A stretch of DNA of 64,000 nt from Caldilineaceae bacterium SB0661_bin_32 (lineage in GTDB: Bacteria; Chloroflexota; Anaerolineae; Caldilineales; Caldilineaceae). A program made the translations under genes and the position numbers. Of the stretch, positions 44,094 through 52,026 are shown piece after piece. A model generated the notes under the pieces. That model was not told the DNA's origin. It searched no databases and saw nothing but the letters and a program-made list of their open reading frames with translations. The stretch spans positions 1 through 64,000 of the forward strand of contig VXMH01000037.1 of the NCBI GenBank assembly GCA_009841235.1. The letters run 5' to 3'. Every line of letters begins with the position of its first letter. Position 1 is the first letter of the stretch.

Positions 44094-45119
44094 CTACTCT
44101 GGTGAAAACACGATTTTCACGCCGTCGCGGCCCTCGAACAGGTCAAAGGCTTGCTGCCATCCATCCAGCGGAAGACGGTGGCTGATCAGTGGAGTGGTCC
44201 GGAGCTGACCGGACTGCAGAAGCGCCAGGGCCTTGCGCCAGGAGCTGGCCACCGTGGCGAAGGTGCCCTGCACCTGCACCTCCTTGATGCAGACCTGCTC
44301 AAGATCCCAAAGCACCTGCTTGCCGAAAAGACCCACCTGCACATATCGTCCTCTGTGCCGCACAAGGTCCAGAGCAGTCTGCGCTCCCGGCCCCGCACCC
44401 GAACACTCGAACGCGATATCTGCGCCGAGCCCTTCAGTGCGCTCGGCTACAGCGTTCTGAAGGTCATCTTTGCCCGCGATCAGGGTCGCGTCCGCCCCAA
44501 GCCTCTCCGCCAAAGCCAGGCGCGCCTCGTCCGTATCCGTTCCAATCACAAGCGCCCTCGCGCCCGCCGCCTTTACGACTTGCAGCATCATCAGCCCAAT
44601 GGCGCCCGGGCCGGTGATCACCGCCAAGTCCCCAGGCTCCACCTTCGAGTTCTCCAGCGCGTGGACGCAACAGGCCAGCGGCTCGGTCAGCGCGCCCGCC
44701 CATTCGTCCACACCATCCGGCAACAGATGTATCGACCGTTCCGGCACGAGCACGTAGCGCGCAAATGCCCCGTTAACGCCGCTTCCAATCGACGCTCGCT
44801 GCGGACAGTGATTCGGCATTCCCGCCTTGCAATAGGGACAAAGACCGCACAATGTATAGTAGGGTTCAGCGGTAACTGAACTGCCGGCAGCGTACCGGGA
44901 AACGCCGCTTCCCACATCCACGATTTTGCCCGCAACCTCGTGTCCAAGAATAACCGGCGGCCGGCAGGGATATTCGTCGTGGTAAATGTGGGCGTCCGTG
45001 CCGCAGAGCCCGGCGGCAGTCACTTCTATGACAAGATGGCCTGGGATAGCGTTTGGCTCAGGCGCATCAATCAGTCCCACCTGACCTGCGCCTCGCCGCA
45101 ATTTGGCTACACCTTTCAT
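44094..45119 (-). CDS. Zinc-dependent alcohol dehydrogenase (MDR superfamily)
   Basis: 341 aa, medium-chain dehydrogenase of the sorbitol/threonine dehydrogenase type. The GroES-like N-terminal domain has the catalytic zinc Cys in GLCGTD and the GHEVAGKI motif. The structural zinc lobe has four cysteines (LCGLCPYCKAGMPNHC). The Rossmann half shows ITGPGAIGLMMLQ and then TDTDEARL, where the acidic residue suggests NAD preference. It oxidises a polyol, amino alcohol or sugar alcohol; the substrate is unknown. The gene starts with GGAGCAGG upstream and lies 121 bp from the dioxygenase gene, in the same direction. Confidence 0.88.
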   Translation of the reverse strand: MKGVAKLRRGAGQVGLIDAPEPNAIPGHLVIEVTAAGLCGTDAHIYHDEYPCRPPVILGHEVAGKIVDVGSGVSRYAAGSSVTAEPYYTLCGLCPYCKAGMPNHCPQRASIGSGVNGAFARYVLVPERSIHLLPDGVDEWAGALTEPLACCVHALENSKVEPGDLAVITGPGAIGLMMLQVVKAAGARALVIGTDTDEARLALAERLGADATLIAGKDDLQNAVAERTEGLGADIAFECSGAGPGAQTALDLVRHRGRYVQVGLFGKQVLWDLEQVCIKEVQVQGTFATVASSWRKALALLQSGQLRTTPLISHRLPLDGWQQAFDLFEGRDGVKIVFSPE

Positions 45120-45240
45120 TCAGACCTGCTCCTGCGTAATCGATCGCGCCGCCCTATTCTGCATGAGGCCGTTTTCTCTTCCAGTCCTGCCGCAAAAACA
45201 ACGCCTGACTTCTCGTACACCAGAATGTGCGGCGGCTTCG

Positions 45241-46056
45241 TCATTCACGTGTAGAATAGATCACGGGGTTCAATGGTGTGTCTATTGGCTCCCCTACCTG
45301 CGCCCCCGGCAGCCAGCGGTCCCAGTCTCTTTGCTGATTCTCATTCTTGGGCGGGGCAACCCGCATCCCGTCTTCCATGTAGATAATGGTCATCACTGCC
45401 CGCATCCGATCGCTCTGGTTCGGCCCGGCTCGATGAAATGTCCAGCCGGAGTGAAAACTGATCTCTCCCATTGCAAAGGGAGAAACACTCTTCGGATAGT
45501 CATGCAGAGTGCCTCCGATCTTCCGTTCACTCTCGTCACTGATGGACAGGTCCCGGTTCTTCAGCAGCTTGTGGCTGCCGGTGCAAAATGAAAGCGGCCC
45601 CATCTCCAGTGGGACCTCCTGCAGGGGAATCCAGGCCGTGACCGTATTGTCATTTGAGAGAGGCCAATAAAACTGGTCGACGTGCCAGGGGGTAAAGCCG
45701 CCCCCAGGCTCTTTGTAAAGGGCCTGATCGTGATACATGCGGACGCCGTCAACGCCCATGAGCTCGGCCGCGATCTTGCCCAATCGACGGCAAAGCACAA
45801 ATCTCTTCACCTTCTCACTGTGCTCCCAAAGATTCGGAATCTGTAGAAAAGCCTTCCCGTACGTGTTCCGTTCCGCCAATGCCAGAGTCTGCCGGTTCAG
45901 CGCATGAACCAGACGCGTAAACTCGGCGCCGTACTCTTTGAGCACAGCCGGCGACAGCACATTGGGCAGCTTTACGAAGCCGTCGCGACGGTAGCCGGCG
46001 ATCTGTTCATCGGTAAGCGGATAGTCGATGCTCAATTCGTCCATATCGTTTCGCAT
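45241..46056 (-). CDS. Phytanoyl-CoA dioxygenase (PhyH) family protein
   Basis: 271 aa, non-haem Fe(II)/2-oxoglutarate-dependent oxygenase of the PhyH family. The iron triad is visible as H125-V-D127 (TPWHVDQFYW) and the distal H208 (WTFHRAGPN), and the 2-oxoglutarate-binding Arg should be the one in QSDRMRAVMT. The N-terminal PLTDEQIAGYRRDGFVKL is the standard family opening. It would hydroxylate an unactivated carbon of a small metabolite. The start could be at 46056 or at the Met four codons on (46044). It is followed by the zinc dehydrogenase gene, which may oxidise the hydroxyl it makes. Confidence 0.88.
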   Translation of the reverse strand: MRNDMDELSIDYPLTDEQIAGYRRDGFVKLPNVLSPAVLKEYGAEFTRLVHALNRQTLALAERNTYGKAFLQIPNLWEHSEKVKRFVLCRRLGKIAAELMGVDGVRMYHDQALYKEPGGGFTPWHVDQFYWPLSNDNTVTAWIPLQEVPLEMGPLSFCTGSHKLLKNRDLSISDESERKIGGTLHDYPKSVSPFAMGEISFHSGWTFHRAGPNQSDRMRAVMTIIYMEDGMRVAPPKNENQQRDWDRWLPGAQVGEPIDTPLNPVIYSTRE

Positions 46057-46126
46057 CCGCAGAGTTCAGTGTCGTGGATTGGCTGCGCTGCAATGGGCGG
46101 AGGACAGTGCGCCAGACGCCGCCAAT

Positions 46127-46164
46127 TGTAAAGAGCACAGGGAAGTGTAAAGAGCACAGGGAAG
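46127..46164. repeat. 19-bp tandem duplication
   Basis: Two identical head-to-tail copies of TGTAAAGAGCACAGGGAAG (46127-46145 and 46146-46164). Probably a slippage duplication between divergent promoters; no known binding site recognised. Confidence 0.8.
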
Positions 46165-46269
46165 AAAACACCCGGCAATCAACTGACTGCACGCTTCCCG
46201 ATTATAACTGAAAGGTACGGAAAGAGCATCCACTCGAAATTCAATGCTGCGGTCGAATGCCAAACCGTA

Positions 46270-46275
46270 TATAAT
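46270..46275 (+). promoter_or_regulatory. Possible -10 box upstream of folKP
   Basis: TATAAT at 46270-46275, about 106 bases before the folKP start. No convincing TTGACA at the right distance, so this is tentative. Confidence 0.3.
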
Positions 46276-46380
46276 CGGCCTGAGGCCCTGCCGGATCAGG
46301 GCCGGGAGAGCAGGCGCTTCGAGCCGGGGACCACGGCCAGCCTCCTCTCCTTCCACAGGAACCTGGGTCACTGGAAGAAA

Positions 46381-47835
46381 ATGTCCCACACAGCGTTCAT
46401 TGCTCTGGGCAGCAATGTCGGCAACCGCGCCGCCTATCTCCACACTGCGCTGGATGCCATGTCGTCATACGCGTCTATCGTAGAGACTTCCCACCTCTAC
46501 GAGACGGTTCCGATTCTTGTGACAGATCAGCCGCTCTTCCTGAACGCAGTCTGCAAAGTTTCCACGCACCTTACACCTTTGGAACTGCTATCTGCGGTCA
46601 AGCAGACCGAAGACTCTATCGGAAGAACGAAAACAGTCCGTTTCGGCCCGCGCGAAATCGACCTTGACATCCTCTTCCATGACGACTCCGTTGTCGAAAC
46701 ACCCGACTTGACGATCCCCCACGTGGGCATTCCTGAACGAGACTTTGTCTTGGCCCCCCTCCTGGACCTGGACAAGGATCTGCGCCACCCCCGCCTGGAC
46801 GTGACCGTGCAGGCGCTCTGGCAGAGACTGCAAAAGCCGGTCCCGCCCCGGGTGATGCCGATAAGAGAAAGTTTGTGGCACTGGGGCCACGACACCAAAG
46901 TCATGGGTATTCTCAACATCACCCCGGACTCCTTTTCCGGCGACGGTCTCGCCGGCGCTCGCAACCCGGTTGCGGCAGCAGTCGCGCAGGCCCGGCAGTT
47001 TGTCGGCGCAGGCGCCGACATCCTGGACATCGGCGGCTATTCCACGCGGCCCGGGCATGCCTACCTGGATGTCGAGGAGGAGATCAGCCGGGTCGGTCCG
47101 GTAATCGGCGCGTTGCGCGATGCCCTGGACGTCCCTCTGTCTGTGGATACCTTTCGCGTCGAAGTCGCGGAAAAGGCTCTCGATGCCGGCGCCGCCTGGC
47201 TGAACGACGTGTCAGGTCTGCGATTGGCGAACCAGGCGGCAGAGACAGATTTCATTGCAGGAGAGGAAACTTCCCGCTCTACTCTGCACGACCCTCCCGT
47301 CCCGAACGGGATGGCCGTCCTGTCGGCTCGCCGCCGCGTTCCGCTCGTTCTCATGCACAATCGCGCGCCCCTCCAGACCGGGCCGCCCTCCGGCGATCCG
47401 CAAAGCGAGCCTCCGACGGCTTTCAACGATCCGTCGCACGATATAGTGGCGGTTGTGCGTCAAGGACTTTCTACGGCTCTCGAAGCGGCCCGGCTCAACG
47501 GCGTTCCCCGCTGGCACCGCATCATCGATCCAGGCATCGGGTTCGGCAAGACGCCCGCGGAGCACGCCGTTCTTATCTCCCGCTTGGACGAGCTGCAAGA
47601 ACTTGGCTATCCACTTCTTTTCGGCTGCTCCCGCAAGGGCTTTCTGGGCAAAATGGCCGGCGGCGCCCCGGTGGATGACCGGCTGCCGGGGACGATCGCA
47701 GCCAACGCTATGGCCGTGGAGCGGGGCGCGCAGATCGTGCGCGTCCACGATGTTCGGGAAAATCTCCAGGCGATGCGGGTCGTCGACGCTATCATGGCAG
47801 GATCACCCGACCGGCCTTTCACTTCATTTTCCTGA
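46381..47835 (+). CDS. folKP: Fused HPPK-dihydropteroate synthase
   Basis: 484 aa fusion of two successive folate enzymes. Residues 1-160 are 6-hydroxymethyl-dihydropterin pyrophosphokinase (FIALGSNVGNR, FGPREIDLDIL). Residues about 165-484 are dihydropteroate synthase (VMGILNITPDSFSGDG, DIGGYSTRPG, VDTFR, NDVSGL, LMHNRAP, IDPGIGFGKT, SRKGFLG). Between NDVSGL and PLVLMHN it carries about 25 extra residues. It joins pterin pyrophosphate with p-aminobenzoate to give dihydropteroate. The ATG has GGAAG nearby. The siroheme genes follow at 19 bp and may be co-transcribed. Confidence 0.94.
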   Translation: MSHTAFIALGSNVGNRAAYLHTALDAMSSYASIVETSHLYETVPILVTDQPLFLNAVCKVSTHLTPLELLSAVKQTEDSIGRTKTVRFGPREIDLDILFHDDSVVETPDLTIPHVGIPERDFVLAPLLDLDKDLRHPRLDVTVQALWQRLQKPVPPRVMPIRESLWHWGHDTKVMGILNITPDSFSGDGLAGARNPVAAAVAQARQFVGAGADILDIGGYSTRPGHAYLDVEEEISRVGPVIGALRDALDVPLSVDTFRVEVAEKALDAGAAWLNDVSGLRLANQAAETDFIAGEETSRSTLHDPPVPNGMAVLSARRRVPLVLMHNRAPLQTGPPSGDPQSEPPTAFNDPSHDIVAVVRQGLSTALEAARLNGVPRWHRIIDPGIGFGKTPAEHAVLISRLDELQELGYPLLFGCSRKGFLGKMAGGAPVDDRLPGTIAANAMAVERGAQIVRVHDVRENLQAMRVVDAIMAGSPDRPFTSFS

Positions 47836-47854
47836 ATAAAGGAGCGGCAACACC

Positions 47855-48310
47855 ATGCGATATCCTCTGACCATGACCAGTCTAGGCGGTCGTATCGCCG
47901 TGGTCGTCGGCGGCGGCATCGTCGGCGAGCGCAAGGTGCGCAGCCTGCTGGCCGGAGATGTCCCCGTACGTTTGGTCAGCCCCTCCGCAACGGAGCAGAT
48001 AACCGCCTGGGCGGAATCCGGCGAGATCGAGTGGACGCGCCGGCGCTACCAGGATGGAGACCTGGACGATGCCGCTCTCGTATTCGCCGCAACCAACGTG
48101 CGCGCAGTCAACCGTGAAGTCGGGGAGGCCGCGCACAGGAAGAAGCTCTTGATAAACGTTGCCGACGCACCCACCGAGGGGAACTTCCACTCGCCCGCGG
48201 TCACGCGGCACGATGATCTCATCGTCTCCGTCAGCACACGCACGGGTCGGCCCGGCATAGCAACGTCGGCGCGCGACCGCATCGCCGCGTTACTGGGAGG
48301 AGAACAGTGA
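47855..48310 (+). CDS. Precorrin-2 dehydrogenase / sirohydrochlorin ferrochelatase N-domain
   Basis: 151 aa, the NAD-binding domain of CysG or Met8p alone: GGRIAVVVGGGIVGERKV for the dinucleotide fold, VFAATN..AVNREV and the catalytic-Asp region LLINVADAPTEGNF. It oxidises precorrin-2 to sirohydrochlorin, and in related short proteins also inserts iron. It lacks the C-terminal dimer domain seen in longer homologues. It lies 67 bp before the methyltransferase that makes precorrin-2, so the pair replaces the fused CysG. Confidence 0.88.
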   Translation: MRYPLTMTSLGGRIAVVVGGGIVGERKVRSLLAGDVPVRLVSPSATEQITAWAESGEIEWTRRRYQDGDLDDAALVFAATNVRAVNREVGEAAHRKKLLINVADAPTEGNFHSPAVTRHDDLIVSVSTRTGRPGIATSARDRIAALLGGEQ

Positions 48311-48377
48311 ACGCCGCGCCGCTTGTGGACCGGAACTGCGTCTCCAACTACTCTCCCATTGGGAAGGGCTGCAGATC

Positions 48378-49169
48378 ATGAAGGGCAAAGCCTACCTGGT
48401 CGGCGCCGGGCCCGGGCGCGCCGACCTGATCAGCGTGCGCGGCCTTGCTCTTCTGCGCGCCGCCGACGTCGTAATCTACGACCGGCTCATCGCCCGGGAA
48501 CTCCTGGATGAAGTCCGTCCCCAGGCCGAGCGGATATTTGTGGGCAAGCGGGGCTTTGGTCCCCGGACGGTCCAGCAAGAAGATATCAACGCTCTGCTTG
48601 TCGAACGCGTGGGAGCCGGTCTTCAGGTCGTGCGCTTGAAAGGCGGAGACGGCTTTGTCTTTGGAAGGGGGGGCGAGGAGTGCGCGGCGCTTGCCGCCGC
48701 GGGGCTGCCATTTGAAGTCGTGCCAGGCATCAGCGCGGCGATAGCCGCGCCCGCCTATGCCGGCATCCCCGTCACGCATCGCGGCCAGGCGAGCGCCTTT
48801 ACAGTTGTAGCCGGCTTTGAAGACCCGACCAAAGACGGGTCGAATACCGACTGGTCAGCGATGGCGAACGCACCCACCCTGGTGGTCCTGATGGGGGTCC
48901 GTTCCGCCGCCAAAATCTGTGATGCCCTGGTGGCACGCGGTCGCGATCCGGAATGCCCGGCTGCCGCAATTGCAAGCGCCTCAACCATCCATCAGAAGGT
49001 GGCGCGCTCCACGGTGGCCGGTCTGCCGCAAGCGATGGAATCGGCCGGGATATCTGCCCCGGCTGTACTTGTGTTCGGAGATGTCGTCGAACTACACGAC
49101 CAGCTCGCTTGGTTTACCCCCGAAGAAGGCGGAAGAGGATTCGTCCCCCTCGGAAAGCCGGAAGATTAG
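48378..49169 (+). CDS. cobA: Uroporphyrinogen-III C-methyltransferase
   Basis: 263 aa SAM-dependent methyltransferase that adds two methyl groups to uroporphyrinogen III to make precorrin-2, the branch point to sirohaem and cobalamin. Family motifs in order: LVGAGPGRADL, VVRLKGGDGFVFGRGGEE, VPGISAAIAAPAYAGIPVTHRG, and TLVVLMGV. Length is as usual for the stand-alone enzyme (SUMT). No other cobalamin gene lies here, so sirohaem for sulfite or nitrite reduction is the likely product. The region after its stop contains a decayed minus-strand gene. Confidence 0.93.
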   Translation: MKGKAYLVGAGPGRADLISVRGLALLRAADVVIYDRLIARELLDEVRPQAERIFVGKRGFGPRTVQQEDINALLVERVGAGLQVVRLKGGDGFVFGRGGEECAALAAAGLPFEVVPGISAAIAAPAYAGIPVTHRGQASAFTVVAGFEDPTKDGSNTDWSAMANAPTLVVLMGVRSAAKICDALVARGRDPECPAAAIASASTIHQKVARSTVAGLPQAMESAGISAPAVLVFGDVVELHDQLAWFTPEEGGRGFVPLGKPED

Positions 49170-49204
49170 ACTGCGCAGTTGAGGCTTCGGTCTGCACATT
49201 TGCT

Positions 49205-49500
49205 CACAATCCACAGTTCCGACGTCCATGCGGCTGCCAGCTACTCACGATAGCGGCACCCAACGCTTGCCGGTTTGCCCCGTGCACGCCCGTGCATGAG
49301 ACCTCTCCGACGCCATAGAGCTTGTCCACGGTCGAGCCCCCCACTCGTCTACCCGGATACCGCCGCAGAAGTAGTGGGCGGCAGGCACAACCGGCGCCAA
49401 GTCGGAGCTGATGTCCACACCATACGCCAGCGACCGTTCCCGGGTCGTTGGGAAGTGGAGAGAATTTCGTCCCCGTCTTCGCTGTCCGAACACGGCGCGC
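49205..49500 (-). pseudogene. nadB: Relic of L-aspartate oxidase (nadB)
   Basis: The minus strand here encodes about 90 codons matching the C-terminal part of the FAD-binding half of L-aspartate oxidase. One frame gives HFPTTRERSLAYGVDIS then DLAPVVPAAHYFCGGI and RVDEWG. After a one-base shift at a run of six Gs (49337-49342) the next frame gives VDKLYGVGEVSCTGVHGANR and QALGAAIVSS, then stops. The N-terminal GxGxxG region and the C-terminal helical domain are missing. The position directly beside nadA, with nadC beyond, is where a nadB gene often sits. Homology is by recognised motifs only. Confidence 0.72.
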
Positions 49501-49536
49501 CGACCAGAGGACGCACAGAAAGGAAAACGCCGAAAG

Positions 49537-50700
49537 TTAGCCGATCTCTACCATCCGCTGGACCGAACGCGCCGCTCTGGCCAGAATCTCTTCGGGAACA
49601 GTGATCTCGTGCTGCATCTTTTCCAGCGCAGCCAGGGTATCTTCCATCGTAATCTGGCCCATGTGGGGGCAACGGACAGAGCAGAGCCGCAACATCTCCT
49701 TGTCCGGGTTGGCGCCGATGATATTGTCCCCCATGGAGCATTCAGTCAGCAGAAGGTAACGCGGCGCGTCAGTCTCTTCGACATGGCGAATCATCGCCGA
49801 CGTGCTGCCGGTGAAGTCTGATTCAGCAACAACCTCCGGACTGCATTCGGGGTGGGAAAGTATCAATGCATCCGGGAATTCGGCTCGCACGCGCCGGATG
49901 TCGTCCACGGTGAACTTGTCGTGAACCTCGCAACGCCCGTGCCATCCGATCAGGTCGAATTCCTCCGATTCCAGGGGAATGATCGGGTGGCCGGTCTCTT
50001 GATCGCGGCGGAACGGCGCCTGCGGTTCGAGCGACACCGGCACGGGACCCATTCGGCCGCCGCCTTTCGTTTCGCCCCCGGCGGCCGTAGGAAAGATTAT
50101 CTTCTTGCCTGTCTCCTCCGCCACGTTCCTGGCCAGGTACTCATCGGGGAGGAAAATGACCTGTTCCGAGTCCAGTGAGTTCACCACCGCGACCGCGTTG
50201 CCGCTCGTGCAGCAGATGTCCGTCTCCGCTTTGACGTCGGCATACGTGTTTACATAGGTCACCACCGGGACGCCGGGAAACCGCTCCTTGAGACGGCGCA
50301 CGTCCTCCGCAGTTATGCTGGCGGCCAGTGAGCACCCAGCCTTTTCGGCCGGCAGCAGTACGGTCTTGTCCGGGCTGAGGATCTTGGCAGTCTCCGCCAT
50401 GAACTCCACGCCGCAAAAGACGATCACGTCCTTATCGGTCTGCGCCGCCATCCGGCTGAGATAGAGGGAGTCGCCGACAAAGTCCGGGATCGAGTGGAAA
50501 AGAGCCGCCTCCATGTAGTTGTGGCCGAGGATGACCGCGTTGCGCTCCTTCTTAAGGCGGTTTATCTGCGCCGCGATTTCCGCCTTGATGCGCAACTCTA
50601 CGTCAAGGGTCACGTCATGGAGCTTGCGCGCAAGCGCTTCATACATCAACCTGGCATCGGTGATCTCTGCCATAGGAGCTGCCAGTGTTGCAGTCTTCAT
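49537..50700 (-). CDS. nadA: Quinolinate synthase A
   Basis: 387 aa, condenses iminoaspartate with dihydroxyacetone phosphate to quinolinate, in NAD synthesis. The three cysteines that bind its 4Fe-4S cluster are in VFCGVEFMAE, ICCTSGNAV and LTECSMGDN. HNYMEAA near the N-terminus and HPECSPEV are also family motifs. Oxygen-sensitive cytoplasmic enzyme. It is encoded 68 bp downstream of nadC on the minus strand, probably co-transcribed with it. The usual source of its substrate, NadB, exists here only as a relic directly downstream. Confidence 0.95.
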   Translation of the reverse strand: MKTATLAAPMAEITDARLMYEALARKLHDVTLDVELRIKAEIAAQINRLKKERNAVILGHNYMEAALFHSIPDFVGDSLYLSRMAAQTDKDVIVFCGVEFMAETAKILSPDKTVLLPAEKAGCSLAASITAEDVRRLKERFPGVPVVTYVNTYADVKAETDICCTSGNAVAVVNSLDSEQVIFLPDEYLARNVAEETGKKIIFPTAAGGETKGGGRMGPVPVSLEPQAPFRRDQETGHPIIPLESEEFDLIGWHGRCEVHDKFTVDDIRRVRAEFPDALILSHPECSPEVVAESDFTGSTSAMIRHVEETDAPRYLLLTECSMGDNIIGANPDKEMLRLCSVRCPHMGQITMEDTLAALEKMQHEITVPEEILARAARSVQRMVEIG

Positions 50701-50763
50701 TGGTGCTACCTCGCTTTTCAGATTCGCGGTCGGCGTCCAGCCGCCGTCCTCATATGGAGAACG

Positions 50764-51696
50764 TTAAACCGCCATCTCCAAATCGAAACTGACGTCGAGC
50801 GCGGGAACCGAATGGGTGAGCGCGCCGACAGAAATATAGTCTACGCCTGTCGCGGCAATCGCCGCGACATTCTCCAGGCTTACGCCGCCGGAGGCTTCAA
50901 GAGGCGTTCGACCGGCGGTGATGGAAACGGCCTCTCTGATCTGGTCCGGGTTCATGTTGTCGAGCAGAATTCGGTCTACGTCGAGCGCGAGCGCCTCTTC
51001 CAACTGTGTCAGATCCGCCACTTCGACCTCGATCTCCAAGCCCTCGTACCGTGCCCGAATTCCCTGCACAGCCGGCGAAATGCCCCCGGCCGCGGCAATG
51101 TGATTGTCCTTGACGAGCGCCATGTCGAAAAGACCGAAGCGGTGATTCATTCCCCCTCCCAGCGTCACCGCCCTCTTGTCGAACAGGCGCAGTCCCGGCA
51201 CGGTCTTGCGCGTGTCGAGGATGACTGCATTCGTGCCCCGGGCCGCCTCAACGTAGCTCCGGGTCAATGTCGCAATGCCCGACATGCGCTGCACAAAGTT
51301 CAGTGCCACCCTTTCGGCTGTCAGCAGGATCTGCGCGGGGCCGGAGGCACTGGCAATTACAGTGCCCGCTTCAACTCTTGCCCCGTCTTTCACAAAAGGG
51401 CAGTACTGGACCGCCTGACAAGCGCCCTCTTTCGACGCTGTCGAACGTTTCTCGTCCTCACCATTCGCCCAGGGCGGCCCCGCCATGACCACCGACGAAT
51501 GCCCTTCAGCAAGCAGACCATAGGTCAACGTTATGACTTCCAGACCGGCGATGATCCCTGAAGACTTGGCCAAAAACTGTCCTCCGGCCTGCGTCTCCGC
51601 CGGGATCGTTGCCAGCGTGGTCACGTCTCCGCTGCCGATATCTTCGTTAAGCGCCAGGAGAACCGCCGGTCTGGCCTGCTCCACGAAATCGTTCAC
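50764..51696 (-). CDS. nadC: Nicotinate-nucleotide pyrophosphorylase (carboxylating)
   Basis: 310 aa, converts quinolinate and PRPP to nicotinate mononucleotide. Motifs: LNEDIGSGDVTT, LNFVQRMSGIAT, ILDTRKTVPGLR, GGGMNHR, LVKDNHI, and the C-terminal EASGGV and ISVGALTHS. About 30 residues (roughly 60-95, GPPWANGEDEKRSTASKEGA region) are inserted in the N-terminal domain relative to the common form. The GTG at 51696 has GGAGGA seven bases upstream; a TTG at 51711 overlaps that site, so I take the GTG. First gene of the nadC-nadA unit. Confidence 0.93.
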   Translation of the reverse strand: MNDFVEQARPAVLLALNEDIGSGDVTTLATIPAETQAGGQFLAKSSGIIAGLEVITLTYGLLAEGHSSVVMAGPPWANGEDEKRSTASKEGACQAVQYCPFVKDGARVEAGTVIASASGPAQILLTAERVALNFVQRMSGIATLTRSYVEAARGTNAVILDTRKTVPGLRLFDKRAVTLGGGMNHRFGLFDMALVKDNHIAAAGGISPAVQGIRARYEGLEIEVEVADLTQLEEALALDVDRILLDNMNPDQIREAVSITAGRTPLEASGGVSLENVAAIAATGVDYISVGALTHSVPALDVSFDLEMAV

Positions 51697-51760
51697 GTGC
51701 GCTTCCTCCAAAGGAGGCGGATCCTACCGAATCTGCAGATCGAAAAAGGCTTTGCCGCGT

Positions 51761-51790
51761 AGAATACCACCAGCGCGAGTGATCCACCAA
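51761..51790 (-). promoter_or_regulatory. Possible promoter of nadC-nadA
   Basis: On the minus strand TTGGTG (51790-51785), an 18-base spacer and TATTCT (51766-51761). The -35 match is only 3 of 6, so tentative. Confidence 0.3.
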
Positions 51791-51961
51791 ACGAGCCGTA
51801 AAAAACCGGACAGACGGCATCTGAAACTTCCCTGCCAGTGCTTGGCTGTTCGCGTAGCAGGCGGTGGCAGATCCGGCGTCCGTGTTTGCCCTCCGGGTAG
51901 ACTTCTAACTGGTTGCGGTAAGGGGTCAATCTCGTTGAGACTGCGAGAATCAGGGACCGCT

Positions 51962-51989
51962 TTGACCGGCTGCGTAGTTCGGTTACACT
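51962..51989 (+). promoter_or_regulatory. Predicted promoter of the 52027-55115 gene set
   Basis: TTGACC at 51962-51967, a 16-base spacer and TACACT at 51984-51989. It would give a leader of about 30 nt before the first gene. Confidence 0.45.
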
Positions 51990-52026
51990 GAAACCGGATC
52001 GTCAGGAAGGCGTATAGATCAGTGGA

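Larger units (their letters stand above)
46057..46380. other. Divergent intergenic region before folKP
   Basis: 324 bp without a gene. It holds a perfect 19-bp tandem duplication (46127-46164), a minus-strand TATAAT at 46206-46201 that could serve the PhyH gene, and a plus-strand TATATAAT at 46268-46275 that could serve folKP. Neither -10 box has a good -35 partner. Confidence 0.45.
51697..52026. other. Divergent intergenic region nadC / membrane protein
   Basis: 330 bp between oppositely transcribed genes. It holds the promoter at 51962-51989 (plus) and a weaker one at 51761-51790 (minus). I see no gene or RNA fold in the rest. Confidence 0.5.
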
